Numbered from the stretch's first letter, positions 47,467-57,697 are shown. The stretch: DNA of 64,000 bases from Chitinophagaceae bacterium (GCA_016710165.1 JADJLJ010000001.1:1426001-1490000), one strand, 5' to 3'. Program-made: numbers and translations. Notes: a model not told the origin generated them from the sequence alone.

Positions 47467-48755
47467 TTATTTTTTCTTCAACGCTTCGATCTCCTCAACG
47501 GTGATGGGAATATTCTTCATCAGGTCCCTGTTGCCATTCCTGGTCACCCAGAAATTATTCTCGATCCGTACACCCATCTGCTCCTCTTCAATATAAATAC
47601 CCGGTTCAATGGTAAATACCATTCCGCCCTGATGGGTTCCGTTCTTGTGCCCAGGTCATGTACATCAATACCGAGATGATGCGAAATGCCGTGGTAAAGA
47701 TATTTCCGGTAAGCCCTGTTCTCCGGGTCTTCATTTTTAATATCCGATCTTTTAAGCAACCCGATCTTTTGAAATACAACTGTTGCCTCATCGCCTATCT
47801 TCTCGGTGTAATCCACAATGCTGATGCCGGGTTTCAAAATGCTGGCAGCATAATGATGCAGGTGCAGACAGGCATTGTATACTGTTTTTTGCCTGCGGCC
47901 GAATTTTCCATTCACAGGAACGGTCCGGGTAAGGTCAGCATTATAACAACCATATTCGGCACCAAAATCCATCAGTACCAATTCGCCGTTCTTGCATTCC
48001 TGGTTATTCTCAACGTAATGCAATGTCCTTGCCCGGTCGCCGCTGGCAATGATGGAGCCATAGCCCGGCCCGGTTGCCCGCTGCGATAAGAATGAATGAA
48101 AAATTTCCGCCTCGATCTCATATTCCATCACACCCGGTTTAATGAACTTAAGCAATCGCCTGAACGTATTATCCGTGATATCAATTGCTTTTTGCAATAC
48201 TTCAATTTCGAGTGCTGTTTTGATACCTCTCAGGTCTTTTAATATTCGTGCACTGCGTTTATAATGGTGCAAGGGATAGCGCTGTTTCATCAGTTCGGAA
48301 TACCGGTAATCCCTCACCGGGACCCAGTTTGCCTTCCGGTCGTTCTCGTTGGTATTTAAGTAGATGGTATCTGCCAGGTGGATCCAGGGTTGCAGCATGC
48401 CTTCCAGCGCATCCAGCCATACTATTGTTTTGATGCCTGAGACGGCTGTTGCTTCTGCAGCCCGTAACCGGTGACCATCCCATTTTTCTTTTAATTCATT
48501 CGGTCTTACCAGCACCAGCACTTCCCTGTATTTTGGATCCGGGTTGTCCGGGAATAAAACCAGCATGCTGTCTTCCTGTTCAATTCCTGTTAACCAGAAC
48601 AGGTCGGAGTTTTGCTTGAACTTGTACAACTGGTCCCCATTGGTGGGCAGTTCATCATTGCTGTTGAAAATGGCAATGGAATTCTTTTCCATTCTTTCAA
48701 TAAAACGCTTCCGGTTCTGGATAAAAATTTCAGGATTGAGGGGAAGATATTTCAT
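47467..48755 (-). CDS. pepP: Xaa-Pro aminopeptidase (M24), frameshifted in this sequence
   Basis: About 429 residues if one base is restored. Residues up to HDLGTR are in frame: an N-terminal domain (MKYLPLNPEIFIQNRKRF) and a creatinase-fold domain with DFGAEYGCYNADLTRT and HGISHHLGIDVHDLG (metal ligands). Adding one C near 47644 on the plus strand recovers NGTHQGGMVFTIEPGIYIEE and, later, the end IPITVEEIEALKKK, stopping at 47467. This removes residues N-terminal to proline. pssA and purS follow in the same direction. Confidence 0.92.
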
Positions 48756-49101
48756 ATGCGTAGTTTAAACTGCAATATACAGTTTAATGGCCTTTTACAC
48801 CGGGGCATTTCCATTGCCGGGCTCACTCCCCGGCCTTTTGATAATGCTACCATTTTTACAGGAAAAGCAACATTTTAAATTCGTAAATGAAGAGTTGGCG
48901 TAGAAAAAATTAAATCTATTCAACATTTAACGGGTAATATTTAATCTTTTTTAAAAAATCCTGCTTGTTTTGAATGATTGCAAACAATTACCCGAAATAG
49001 GCTTATCCTCTTTAAATATATAACCGCCGGTTATCCCCCCTTCAGATTCAGTTAATATAACTTTGCGGCAACGATTGCGTAAACCTAAATCTCTACTTGC
49101 T
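48756..49101. other. non-coding gap upstream of pckA
   Basis: No supported gene. It contains CGGGG-type inverted repeats near 48798-48835 and an exact TAACTTTG (TAnnTTTG) at 49058-49065, 36 bp before pckA. The gap is A/T-rich from 48880. Confidence 0.5.
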
Positions 49102-50706
49102 ATGTCAGTTTCAACGATGCTTGCTGCACCCTTAAGTGCACTCAAAACCCTTGGATTATCTACTACCAAAAATGTTCATTACCAGCTAAGCCCGGCTAAA
49201 TTAACCGAGCAAACCGTTCAGCGTGGCGAAGGGATATTGAACGATACCGGGGCCCTGCTCATAAACACGGGAAAATATACCGGCCGCAGCCCGAAGGACA
49301 AATTCACAGTTAAAGACGCCCTTACCGAGAACAGCGTTCACTGGAACGACTTTAATATCCCCTTTGAAGAAAAGAACTTCTTCCGGTTAAAGGAAAAAAT
49401 GCTGGCCTACCTGGCCGACAAAGAAGTTTGGGTTCGTGACTGCTATGCCTGTGCCGATGAAGCATACAGGCTGAAACTAAGGGTAATTAATGAAAATCCC
49501 TGGAGCAATCTGTTTTGCTACAATATGTTCATTCGTCCTGAAGAGCAGGACTTAGAAGATTTTACAGCACACTGGCATATCATACAGGCTCCCGGTTTTA
49601 AGGCAAACCCGGCCGAAGATGGTACCCGTGCAGAGAACTTTGCTGTTATGAGCTTCACCCATAAGACCATTTTGATTGGAGGTACGGGTTACACCGGTGA
49701 AATGAAGAAAGGCATATTCACCATGTTGAATTTTGTATTGCCTACAAAGGCGAATGTATTAAGCATGCATTGCAGTGCCAATATGGGGGAGGCCGGGGAT
49801 ACCGCTATCTTCTTTGGATTGAGCGGTACCGGTAAAACAACACTGAGTGCCGACCCTGGCCGTAAATTGATCGGTGATGATGAACACGGGTGGACCAAAG
49901 ACGGTGTATTTAATTTTGAAGGTGGATGCTATGCAAAATGCATTGACCTGAGTGAGGATAAAGAACCTGAAATATACCGTGCCATCAGGCCGGGCGCATT
50001 GGTAGAGAACGTAACTTTTATTGACGGCACCAATAAGATCGATTTCAGCAGTAAAAAGATCACGGAGAACACCCGGGTAAGTTATCCTTTGTCTTTTATC
50101 AGCAATGCGCTGGAGCCATCTATTGGCAAAACACCTAAAAATATTTTCTTTCTTACCTGCGATGCGTACGGTGTACTGCCCCCCATCAGCAAGTTATCAG
50201 CCGGACAGGCCATGTACCAGTTCATCAGTGGGTATACGGCAAAGGTAGCCGGTACAGAAGCGGGTGTTACAGAACCCAAATCCACTTTCAGCGCCTGTTT
50301 TGGAGCCCCGTTCCTTCCTTTGCACCCTGCACAATATGCCGAAATGCTGGGTAAGAAGATCCACGAAAGCCATGCGAATGTCTGGATGGTGAATACAGGC
50401 TGGACCGGAGGTCCTTATGGTGTTGGAAGCCGGATGAAACTGGCTTATACACGTGCCATGATCACCGCCGCGTTGAAGGGAGATCTGAACGATGTGGGTT
50501 TTGAAGACCACCCGGTTTTTGGTATGATCATGCCTACCAGTTGTCCGGGTGTACCGGATGAGATATTGAATCCAAGGAATACCTGGGCCGATAAAGAGGC
50601 CTATGATGCACAGGCAAAGAACCTGGCCCTGCAATTCATTAAGAATTTTGAGAAATATGCCAGCGGAGCTAATGAAGAGATATTAGCCGCTGCGCCAAGA
50701 ATTTAA
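49102..50706 (+). CDS. pckA: phosphoenolpyruvate carboxykinase (ATP)
   Basis: 534 residues from the ATG at 49102 (MSVSTMLAAPLSALKTLGLS). It converts oxaloacetate to PEP for gluconeogenesis. Walker A is GLSGTGKTTLSADP, followed by the metal-binding IGDDEHGW. LLINTGKYTGRSPKDKF, HCSANMGE and FEGGCYAKCIDLS are other family blocks. The full length and active-site Arg/Lys blocks are normal. Convergent with scoB, with a terminator between. Confidence 0.96.
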   Translation: MSVSTMLAAPLSALKTLGLSTTKNVHYQLSPAKLTEQTVQRGEGILNDTGALLINTGKYTGRSPKDKFTVKDALTENSVHWNDFNIPFEEKNFFRLKEKMLAYLADKEVWVRDCYACADEAYRLKLRVINENPWSNLFCYNMFIRPEEQDLEDFTAHWHIIQAPGFKANPAEDGTRAENFAVMSFTHKTILIGGTGYTGEMKKGIFTMLNFVLPTKANVLSMHCSANMGEAGDTAIFFGLSGTGKTTLSADPGRKLIGDDEHGWTKDGVFNFEGGCYAKCIDLSEDKEPEIYRAIRPGALVENVTFIDGTNKIDFSSKKITENTRVSYPLSFISNALEPSIGKTPKNIFFLTCDAYGVLPPISKLSAGQAMYQFISGYTAKVAGTEAGVTEPKSTFSACFGAPFLPLHPAQYAEMLGKKIHESHANVWMVNTGWTGGPYGVGSRMKLAYTRAMITAALKGDLNDVGFEDHPVFGMIMPTSCPGVPDEILNPRNTWADKEAYDAQAKNLALQFIKNFEKYASGANEEILAAAPRI

Positions 50707-50731
50707 TACCAAACAAGCCTAACTGCTCATT

Positions 50732-50762
50732 AAAAAATCCCCCGGGCAACCAGGGGATTTTT
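50732..50762. terminator. convergent terminator between pckA and scoB
   Basis: AAAATCCCCCGGGCAACCAGGGGATTTT: a short stem with A and T flanks, serving both strands. Confidence 0.8.
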
Positions 50763-50785
50763 ATTTATACAAAGTCTTATATGGC

Positions 50786-51439
50786 TCAGAATTGCATTTC
50801 GGTATCTCCTCCCACATTCAGTTTACCGGCTGTTTTGGAAACGATCTCCTCCACGGATACTCCCGGTGCCCTTTCCAGCAATGTAAAACCCCCAGGGGTA
50901 ATATCCAGCACACCCAGTTCTGTAACAACTTTCCTGATACATTTTGTGCCTGTAAGCGGCAAGGTACACTGAGGTAATAATTTGCTTTCCCCCTTGGGAT
51001 TTGTGTGCATCATGGCCACGATTATGTTTTTGGCACTTGCCACGAGGTCCATGGCGCCCCCCATTCCTTTCACCATCTTTCCGGGGATCTTCCAATTGGC
51101 AATATCTCCTTGTTCACTTACTTCCATAGCCCCCAAAACGGTCAGGTCAACTTTGCCGGCACGTATCATTCCAAAACTCATGGCGCTGTCAAAAAAAGAG
51201 GAGCCGGGTACGGTAGTTATGGTCTGTTTGCCGGCGTTTATCAGGTCTGCATCCTCTTCTCCTTCAAAAGGGAAAGGCCCCATGCCCAGTAAACCATTTT
51301 CACTTTGCAGAACCACGTTCACTCCCGTGGGAATATAGTTGGCCACCAGGGTCGGAATTCCTATGCCCAGGTTAACATAGTAACCGTCTTTCAATTCCCT
51401 TGCTATCCGTTGTGCTATTTGTTCTTTTGATAATGCCAT
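50786..51439 (-). CDS. scoB: 3-oxoacid CoA-transferase subunit B
   Basis: 217 residues. The active-site glutamate region is visible as LQSENGLLGMGPFP, near the start of the beta subunit, with YYVNLGIGIPTLVANY upstream and MKVDLTVLGAMEVSEQGDIANW-like segment. Together with subunit A it moves CoA from succinyl-CoA to acetoacetate or a related acid. Subunit A is 83 bp upstream, and the spacer holds AAACG-type repeats. Confidence 0.93.
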   Translation of the reverse strand: MALSKEQIAQRIARELKDGYYVNLGIGIPTLVANYIPTGVNVVLQSENGLLGMGPFPFEGEEDADLINAGKQTITTVPGSSFFDSAMSFGMIRAGKVDLTVLGAMEVSEQGDIANWKIPGKMVKGMGGAMDLVASAKNIIVAMMHTNPKGESKLLPQCTLPLTGTKCIRKVVTELGVLDITPGGFTLLERAPGVSVEEIVSKTAGKLNVGGDTEMQF

Positions 51440-51530
51440 AGTTAAAACGTTTAAGTCGTTTAAGGATTTAAATCGTTTAAGGGTTTAGCATTTAACCTTG
51501 GAACCCTTAAACCTTGAAACCTTTAAACGT
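51440..51530. repeat. AAACGTTTAAGTCGTTTAAGG low-complexity module
   Basis: Imperfect copies of CGTTTAAG and TTAAACCTTGAAACC in both orientations fill the spacer between scoA and scoB. Related modules lie at 3868-3980 and 61621-61665. Confidence 0.6.
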
Positions 51531-52221
51531 TTTTCCTTACTGTCCTTTGTTCAATTCGCTTTTCATAATTCATTCCCTGGAATATCCGGTGCACATATAT
51601 GCCCGGAGTATGTATCTGGTTGGGATCCAGTTCACCCGCTTCCACAAGTTCTTCCACCTCAGCAATGGTTATCTTACCGGCCATTGCCATCAACGGACTG
51701 AAGTTACGGGCAGTTGCTTTGAAGATAAGATTGCCATGCGTATCACCTTTCCATGCTTTTACAATTGCATACTCCGCATCAAAAGCATATTCAAGCAAAT
51801 ATTCTTTATTATTGAATATCCTGATTTCTTTTCCTGCTGCCACTTCTGTACCTACCCCGGCGGGTGTAAAGATAGCAGGCATACCATATCCTGCAGCCAT
51901 ACAGCGTGTGGCGAGTGTTCCCTGGGGGATCAGTTCCACCTCCAGTTCACCACTCAGCAGTTGTCTTTCAAACTCTGCATTTTCCCCTACATAAGAGGAT
52001 ATCATCTTCTTCACCTGCTTTTGTTTCAGCATCAGGCCGATGCCGAAATCATCCACCCCCGCATTATTGGATATGCAGGTAAGGTTCTTCGGCCCCTTTT
52101 TAACAAGTGCAGCAATACAATTTTCGGGGATACCGCATAAGCCAAATCCCCCCAACATCAGCACAGCGCCGTCATTAATATCGGCCACGGCCTCTTCTGC
52201 ATTTTTATAGACTTTATTCAT
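51523..52221 (-). CDS. scoA: 3-oxoacid CoA-transferase subunit A
   Basis: 232 residues. Begins MNKVYKNAEEAVADI; the GGFGLCGIPENCIAAL loop and YVGENAEFERQLLSGELEVELIPQGTLA are signatures of the alpha subunit. Upstream are the DUF4296 and DUF4835 genes, with a 1-bp gap to the DUF4296 stop, so they may be co-transcribed. Confidence 0.93.
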   Translation of the reverse strand: MNKVYKNAEEAVADINDGAVLMLGGFGLCGIPENCIAALVKKGPKNLTCISNNAGVDDFGIGLMLKQKQVKKMISSYVGENAEFERQLLSGELEVELIPQGTLATRCMAAGYGMPAIFTPAGVGTEVAAGKEIRIFNNKEYLLEYAFDAEYAIVKAWKGDTHGNLIFKATARNFSPLMAMAGKITIAEVEELVEAGELDPNQIHTPGIYVHRIFQGMNYEKRIEQRTVRKNV

Positions 52222-52222
52222 A

Positions 52223-52585
52223 TCATTGCTCCTTAACCGGACTTATTTTTAAACTGCGGTCTCTTTCAGCCTGGCTGATCATACTGTCCATGATCGCTTT
52301 CATCTGCCTGCTGTTCTTTTTATAATAATCGTAGCTCCTGTAAAAATCTTCCTTTGATATACGGTGAATCGAAAATATCTCCTGCTGCAGTTTCAGGTTC
52401 TCTTCCACCGCGTTCCTGGATGAATCCCTTGCAATGAACTCGGTTGTAAATGCATCTGCCCGGATAAAATCCCACAACACCGCCTGCATCTGGGCTGGTT
52501 TCAGGATTCCTGCCGGTTCCTTTTCCCTGCTTCCGCATGAAAGCAGGGTAAATAAAAAAGAGATCCAGGTAATGGTCCTTATCAT
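52223..52585 (-). CDS. DUF4296 lipoprotein
   Basis: 120 residues. Lipobox LLSC follows MIRTITWISFLF, so the mature protein is lipidated. LKPAQMQAVLWDFIRADAF, HRISKEDFYRSYDYY and PKLM-like C terminus identify DUF4296, a Bacteroidota-only family of unknown function. It overlaps the DUF4835 gene by 4 bp. Confidence 0.85.
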   Translation of the reverse strand: MIRTITWISFLFTLLSCGSREKEPAGILKPAQMQAVLWDFIRADAFTTEFIARDSSRNAVEENLKLQQEIFSIHRISKEDFYRSYDYYKKNSRQMKAIMDSMISQAERDRSLKISPVKEQ

Positions 52586-53502
52586 TTCAACTCGTCTTTA
52601 TACTTGGCAGCATTGGTAATGTCAAGCCGTTGCAGCATCTCGGAAGCCCTGGCTTTATCCTGCTGTGGTGCTTTTGAGAATATCTTTACCAGTTCGGTTG
52701 CTTTGCCCTGGAAAAAGAACTGGCTGATCATTTTATTCGGGTTGTCGGTTATGAAATTATTCAGCAGGTTCAACACGTTCAGTAATTCGGCCCGGGCAGC
52801 ATTTTCATCTTCGTACAGCTTATCCATGCAAAGCCGGTAATAATTATAATATACGTCATGCATGATGGTGTAGCGGCTATTGAGCATGTTCTCTGCCAGC
52901 CAATAACGGTTTCTTTGGCCGTCAAAAGCCTTCCACCCGGAAATACCCCTCCCATCGGGTGCATTATTTACAATATTCTGTGCTTTCTGAAAATAGGGGT
53001 CACCGCCGCGAAGTGAATAAGAATCATAATCGAAAGCCAGTACCATATACGCATAATATGCAATGACAGCCGTAAGGTTGGAAACAAGCGCATCCGAACC
53101 CGATATCCTGTTCTCATTAAACTCAAGCACCTGGAATTCCACGTATTTGAAGATGATGTTATCGTCTTTGAAATTGATTAGGGGGGAAAGATACGTGGTA
53201 TTATAAACCGGCCTTGCAGCCTGCACGGTCAGGGATGCGTTATATACATTCAGATCATTGGTTGGCTGAAGGTTCAATAAAAAATTACATTCGATCCTTT
53301 CCGCAGGGGCAAAATTATCCGGCGTCCATTTACGCGTGTTGAGAAAATTATTCAGGGCTGTTTGAAGTGTGCGGAAGACATTCTGGTTAACATTATTACC
53401 CACCTGGCTGCTTACCACGGTGATATTTGCCTTCAGTTCCTGGGCAACCGAAATCTTACAGGCAATGAAAAGGAAAAATAGTAGGAATTTAATTTTTTGC
53501 AT
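52582..53502 (-). CDS. DUF4835 secreted protein (PorD-like)
   Basis: 306 residues. Signal peptide MQKIKFLLFFLFIACKISVA, then a beta-rich domain with LQTALNNFLNTRKWTPDNF and PERIECNFLL-like segment, and a helical end (AKDPNK-type). The family lies next to coaBC across Bacteroidota and, from memory, is annotated as type IX secretion protein PorD in some databases. Overlaps coaBC by 14 bp. Confidence 0.8.
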   Translation of the reverse strand: MQKIKFLLFFLFIACKISVAQELKANITVVSSQVGNNVNQNVFRTLQTALNNFLNTRKWTPDNFAPAERIECNFLLNLQPTNDLNVYNASLTVQAARPVYNTTYLSPLINFKDDNIIFKYVEFQVLEFNENRISGSDALVSNLTAVIAYYAYMVLAFDYDSYSLRGGDPYFQKAQNIVNNAPDGRGISGWKAFDGQRNRYWLAENMLNSRYTIMHDVYYNYYRLCMDKLYEDENAARAELLNVLNLLNNFITDNPNKMISQFFFQGKATELVKIFSKAPQQDKARASEMLQRLDITNAAKYKDELK

Positions 53503-54688
53503 GCAATTGCTTAATAATTGAATTTACAATATCAACGGCTACTTCCTGCTTTGTTTTCGTATCAAAAGAGGATACATTACCTGTCTTATCAAAAATAGTG
53601 ATTTTATTAGTGTCGTGTCCAAACCCGGCACCCGCATCGTTCAACGAATTCAACACGATCATATCTGCGTTCTTTGATTGCAGTTTTTTTATTGCATTTT
53701 CATTTTCATTTGTGGTTTCCAGTGCAAACCCTACCAGGAACTGACCTTCCTTTTTGTTAAGCCCCAGGTGCTTTAAAATGTCTTTGGTCTTTGTCAGTTC
53801 CACAGCAAAATCATTTTCTGTCTTCTTGATCTTCTCCCTGGCCGTTTTAACCGGGGTATAATCCGCAACAGCAGCACTCATCACTGCTATGTCTGTTTCG
53901 GGAAATATTTTTTCACAGGCAGAAAACATTTCTGCTGCAGACCTCACTTTTATTACTTTGATACCACCAGCCACAATAACGGATGAGGGACCCAGTACAA
54001 CGGTTACTTCTGCACCCCTGTTTTTCATTTCCGCTGCTATGGCTGCTCCCATTTTACCGGAAGAATGATTGCCGATGAAGCGGACCGGGTCAATGGGTTC
54101 GTAGGTTGGGCCTGCCGTGATCAAAACCTTCTTGCCTTTCAGTTCAAGTTTGTTCAAAAAAAAACCGTTGAGCCAGGATACCATGGATTCCGGTTCAGCC
54201 ATCCTCCCATCTCCTACCAGGCCACTGGCAAGTTCCCCGTTCTCCACCGGTATCACGTAATTCCCAAAGCCGGTTATTTTCTGAAGATTTTGTTTTGTAG
54301 TTGCATGGTGCCACATATCCTCATCCATTGCCGGGGCCACCACCACAGGACAGGTGGCCGAAAGGTAAACCGCCATCAGCAAATTATCACAAAGTCCATT
54401 CGCCATTTTAGACAACGTATTGCAGCTTAAGGGGGCAATGAGCATAACATCGGCCCACCTGCCAAGCATTACATGATTTGACCATGAATCGTTTTCAGCA
54501 AGATCTGCAAGAACCGGATTTTTTGAAAGGGTAGATAAAGAAAGGGGCGTTACAAAATCCTTTGCTGCCGGGGTCATAACGATCCTGACCTCGGCTCCTG
54601 CCTTTATGAGCAGGCGGGTAAGCAACGTAGCTTTATATGCGGCAATACTTCCGCTCACCCCCAATAAAATCTTTTTTCCCTGTAACAT
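53489..54688 (-). CDS. coaBC: bifunctional phosphopantothenoylcysteine decarboxylase/ligase
   Basis: About 399 residues from the ATG at 54688. The CoaC flavin domain (MLQGKKILLGVSGSIAAYK, PAMDEDMW, catalytic His in SNHVMLGRWADV) is followed by the CoaB ligase (KKVLITAGPTYEPIDPVRFI, LKAKNADMI-like). It makes 4'-phosphopantetheine from pantothenate in CoA synthesis. It lies in the conserved order bamD-rpoZ-coaBC-DUF4835, typical of the phylum. Confidence 0.95.
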   Translation of the reverse strand: MLQGKKILLGVSGSIAAYKATLLTRLLIKAGAEVRIVMTPAAKDFVTPLSLSTLSKNPVLADLAENDSWSNHVMLGRWADVMLIAPLSCNTLSKMANGLCDNLLMAVYLSATCPVVVAPAMDEDMWHHATTKQNLQKITGFGNYVIPVENGELASGLVGDGRMAEPESMVSWLNGFFLNKLELKGKKVLITAGPTYEPIDPVRFIGNHSSGKMGAAIAAEMKNRGAEVTVVLGPSSVIVAGGIKVIKVRSAAEMFSACEKIFPETDIAVMSAAVADYTPVKTAREKIKKTENDFAVELTKTKDILKHLGLNKKEGQFLVGFALETTNENENAIKKLQSKNADMIVLNSLNDAGAGFGHDTNKITIFDKTGNVSSFDTKTKQEVAVDIVNSIIKQLHAKN

Positions 54689-54768
54689 AAAAAACCTGTA
54701 CCACGTCAAATGATACAGGTTAAAATTATGATTTCTTAACTAAATAAGAAGCTAAAATATTGATTTCG

Positions 54769-55110
54769 TCAACTAAACAGATCTTCGTCATTTTTCCGGA
54801 AGTACACTTTGTCTTCCAGGAATTCGGTTGTTGCCAGCAAAGCAGGGTTTGGCATGCGCTCGTAAGCTTTGGATATCTCTATCTGTTCTTTATTCTCATG
54901 GATCTCTTCCAGGCTGTCGGTATGGCTGGCAAATTCTTCCAGTTTATTATGCAACTCTTCTTTAAGAGTGATATTGATCTGGTTTGCCCTTTTTGCAACA
55001 ATGGCAATGGATTCATAAAGATTACCTGTCTTATCCTTCAGGTCTGATAATTTTTTTGGCTCCACCACACTGCTGGTGTTAGCGCTTAGCTGACGTCTGA
55101 GTTTGCTCAT
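54769..55110 (-). CDS. rpoZ: RNA polymerase omega subunit, Rpb6-type
   Basis: 113 residues. NLYESIAIVAKRANQINITLK is the omega/Rpb6 core. The C-terminal part (EISKAYERMPNPALLATTEF) is a lineage extension. It stabilises the beta-prime subunit. Its start lies inside the bamD 3' end, a 32-bp overlap. Confidence 0.88.
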   Translation of the reverse strand: MSKLRRQLSANTSSVVEPKKLSDLKDKTGNLYESIAIVAKRANQINITLKEELHNKLEEFASHTDSLEEIHENKEQIEISKAYERMPNPALLATTEFLEDKVYFRKNDEDLFS

Positions 55111-55909
55111 TTTTTATGTCTTTAATATGGTTTTTACTTAAGTTGCTGTAAGTTTCTGCGTCCTTCAAAAGCTTGCTTTCAGGATAACGGTCAACAAAAT
55201 CCTCGTACTCATCGATCACTTTTTCGTAACGCTCAATTTGCTTATCAGGAATGCTTAATTTGGCAAACCTGTAATAAGATTTTACTGTCTTTAACTTATA
55301 CTCTTCTCCTTTCGCTGATTCCGGGTAATTGTTGATCAGATTGCTAAACGCAATCGCTGAGGCTCGGTACTGGGCCATGTCATAGTATAATACGGCCGCC
55401 CGGTATTCTTTTTGCTCCAGCTTAGCCCTGCACTTATCAATGATTTCGGATGCTTCTTTATTACGCGGAGAACCGGGATGCGTATTGATATAGGTTTGCA
55501 TCATCCCCATTGCCCTGGTTGTATTCACCTGTTCAAGCTCCAGTTTGGGAGATTGTTTGTAAAAACAATAGGAGCGCATGTAATCAACTTCTTCTGCCTT
55601 GCTGCTGTTGGGAAACACTTCTAAAAAACCCTTGAACAGGTTTTCTGCATCGGCATACATTTTCATGTAATAAAAGCAGTAGGCATCCTTGTAATATAAC
55701 TCTTCGAACTTTATCGTTCCTTTAAAAACCGGGAATAATTCCTCGTAAAGCTGCTGGGCTATCTTGTACTTTTTTTTACTGAAAAATGTATCGGCCATAC
55801 TGAGTTTATACTCATAATCCTTACTCTTCGCTATCTTATTGTATTTATTACAGGAAGATACCAGGACGAGTAAAAAAAGGGAGGCTGATAAGAGTTTCAA
55901 GAATTTCAT
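55079..55909 (-). CDS. bamD: outer membrane assembly lipoprotein BamD
   Basis: 276 residues from the ATG at 55909 (MKFLKLLSASLFLLVLVSSC; lipobox VSSC). Tandem TPR-like helices: YKIAQQLYEELFPVFKGT, MYADAENLFKGFLEVFPNSS, YRAAVLYYDMAQYRASAIAF. It belongs to the BAM complex that inserts outer-membrane beta-barrel proteins. It heads the cluster bamD-rpoZ-coaBC-DUF4835-DUF4296. Confidence 0.92.
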   Translation of the reverse strand: MKFLKLLSASLFLLVLVSSCNKYNKIAKSKDYEYKLSMADTFFSKKKYKIAQQLYEELFPVFKGTIKFEELYYKDAYCFYYMKMYADAENLFKGFLEVFPNSSKAEEVDYMRSYCFYKQSPKLELEQVNTTRAMGMMQTYINTHPGSPRNKEASEIIDKCRAKLEQKEYRAAVLYYDMAQYRASAIAFSNLINNYPESAKGEEYKLKTVKSYYRFAKLSIPDKQIERYEKVIDEYEDFVDRYPESKLLKDAETYSNLSKNHIKDIKNEQTQTSAKR

Positions 55910-56020
55910 AAAAGAACGCAAAGTTAATGTAATTAGGCCAAAATGCCAGTATGAAAGCAAATAACCAAAAATGGAGCGTTAAGGATTTTGTAAAGAAATT
56001 TTCCTGGGTTTATAGATAAG

Positions 56021-56050
56021 AAAAGCCCCCCGGGATGCCGGGGGGCTTTA
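56021..56050 (-). terminator. terminator of the OmpA/TSP3 gene
   Basis: On the minus strand AAAGCCCCCCGG-CATC-CCGGGGGGCTTTT followed by T-rich sequence, 22 bp after the stop. Confidence 0.85.
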
Positions 56051-56071
56051 ATGTATTATAATAATTATCTA

Positions 56072-57697
56072 TTAGTTACACTTAACATCTATGGTGTTCT
56101 TATCTCCGCCACCAACTTCGCAGTTAGTAGTGATCCTGTCGGCACTAATTCCTTCTTTTTCAACCAGGTAGATCTTAATTGCATCCAACCTCTTCTGGCA
56201 GTTAGCCTGGGAAGCTTTAGAAGCCTCAGGATAGCCATTGATATTAATATTGCAATTCGGGTTGGCTTTCATTTTAGAAGCCACGGTTGCCAGCATCGCT
56301 TTATTATCTGCACTGAGTGTTAAAGCATTGCCTTTGAAAGAAAGACTTGGATAATCGCATGGGCAGTTTGCCTTCGGATCAACCACAACATTATTCTTGC
56401 AGCACTCAGGTTCGGGGCATTTACCAACACCGTCGGCATTTACCGGCTGGCATTCTGTAGGCGTAATAAGTTGTTTATCCTTACAATCAGGAACACCATC
56501 ACCATCCGTATCTTTTGTTACACCATGTGTATCAACCGGGCAGCCGGCAGGCGTATTTGGTTCCCTGTCAAGGTGGTCGCAAACTCCATCTCCGTCGGCA
56601 TCATTACAATCATTCTTAGGTATCTTAACGTTGCGGTGATTCCGGAGTTCATCATAAGCATAATCCAGCGGGTTGATCCACCACAATGGCTGAACAGACT
56701 TAGCACCCAGGTTCACATTTAAACCAATGGAAGCATAGTTATACGAATCAAAATCCCTCGTTAAAGCAGCATCTCCCCAGGCATGTTCCTGCCAACGCTG
56801 TCCATCTAATAGGTCTGTTTTTACAAACGTCCACCTATCTTCAATAGCCAGGTTTATCCTGTTACTTAATTTAAATGCAATACCCATCAATACGGTGCCC
56901 GAAGGTTTAAGTACATTATTGCCCAGTTTAGGACGACGGCCAATTTCATTATCAGCAACAGTCTCATAGGATTTGTCCATTCCTGCTTTCAGGGTCTTAA
57001 GTATCGACTTTCTATCACTGTAGGTAGAGCTGGTAATTGAATTAAACAGGGTTGTATACGGATTTCCGCTCTCGTCCAGTGCATTCACCTTGGTCTGGAA
57101 CCAGGAAACACCTATACCACCACCACCATAGATCACCAAACCGGTTTTCTGCTTGTGGAAACGGATGTTGTTAAGGGTAACGATTCCCTGCAGACCAAGA
57201 TCCTGCATATGAACCTTGTAATTATAAAAAACCTTATCCAGGGGCCTTGTTCCTGTATTATCAAGCGTACCGACCGTTCTGTCAGGAGAACCGGGAATCC
57301 GAACGGGTGCATTATACCTTGACCATGCAGGGTTCTTTCCAAAATTCTGGCTAAAAGTCCAGTTCAAACCTTTACCGGTTGCATTCAAATACTGCAATCT
57401 CAGTGAGAAAACGTATCCGAAGGCTTTTCGCACATGGGCAGCAAAACCAAAAGTGGGTAATTTGGCCGTTACGTCACCACTTACAGTGAACATGCCGCCC
57501 GATACACCAATCTCCCACATATTGCGGGGCTTAGCTGGAAAATTATATGTGCTATTCCAGAATTCATTTTGCTGGGCCATTCTTTTAGCAGGTATTACAG
57601 AAGAGTCATATACACTCCCCTTCCCGCCAACCTGGGCAAAAACCCCTGTTGAGAGAAATAATATCCCTATTAAGAATTTGTACTTTTTGCTTACCAT
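56072..57697 (-). CDS. OmpA-family outer-membrane protein with TSP3-like repeats
   Basis: 541 residues. Signal peptide (MVSKKYKFLIGILFLSTGVFA). The N-terminal half is a beta-barrel-like domain with RWKYNM-type strands. Residues about 350-440 have calcium-binding thrombospondin type 3 repeats (DADGDGVCDHLD, DTDGDGVPDCKD) with many Cys. The C-terminal OmpA-like domain (NINGYPEASKASQANCQKRLDAIKIYLV) carries extra Cys and lacks the usual NRRVE end. It probably links the outer membrane and peptidoglycan. Alone, with its own terminator. Confidence 0.88.
   Translation of the reverse strand: MVSKKYKFLIGILFLSTGVFAQVGGKGSVYDSSVIPAKRMAQQNEFWNSTYNFPAKPRNMWEIGVSGGMFTVSGDVTAKLPTFGFAAHVRKAFGYVFSLRLQYLNATGKGLNWTFSQNFGKNPAWSRYNAPVRIPGSPDRTVGTLDNTGTRPLDKVFYNYKVHMQDLGLQGIVTLNNIRFHKQKTGLVIYGGGGIGVSWFQTKVNALDESGNPYTTLFNSITSSTYSDRKSILKTLKAGMDKSYETVADNEIGRRPKLGNNVLKPSGTVLMGIAFKLSNRINLAIEDRWTFVKTDLLDGQRWQEHAWGDAALTRDFDSYNYASIGLNVNLGAKSVQPLWWINPLDYAYDELRNHRNVKIPKNDCNDADGDGVCDHLDREPNTPAGCPVDTHGVTKDTDGDGVPDCKDKQLITPTECQPVNADGVGKCPEPECCKNNVVVDPKANCPCDYPSLSFKGNALTLSADNKAMLATVASKMKANPNCNININGYPEASKASQANCQKRLDAIKIYLVEKEGISADRITTNCEVGGGDKNTIDVKCN

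Noticed and set aside
48756..49101. tRNA or structured RNA upstream of pckA
   Set aside because: I found no cloverleaf, TTC-loop motif or known riboswitch core; only weak inverted repeats.
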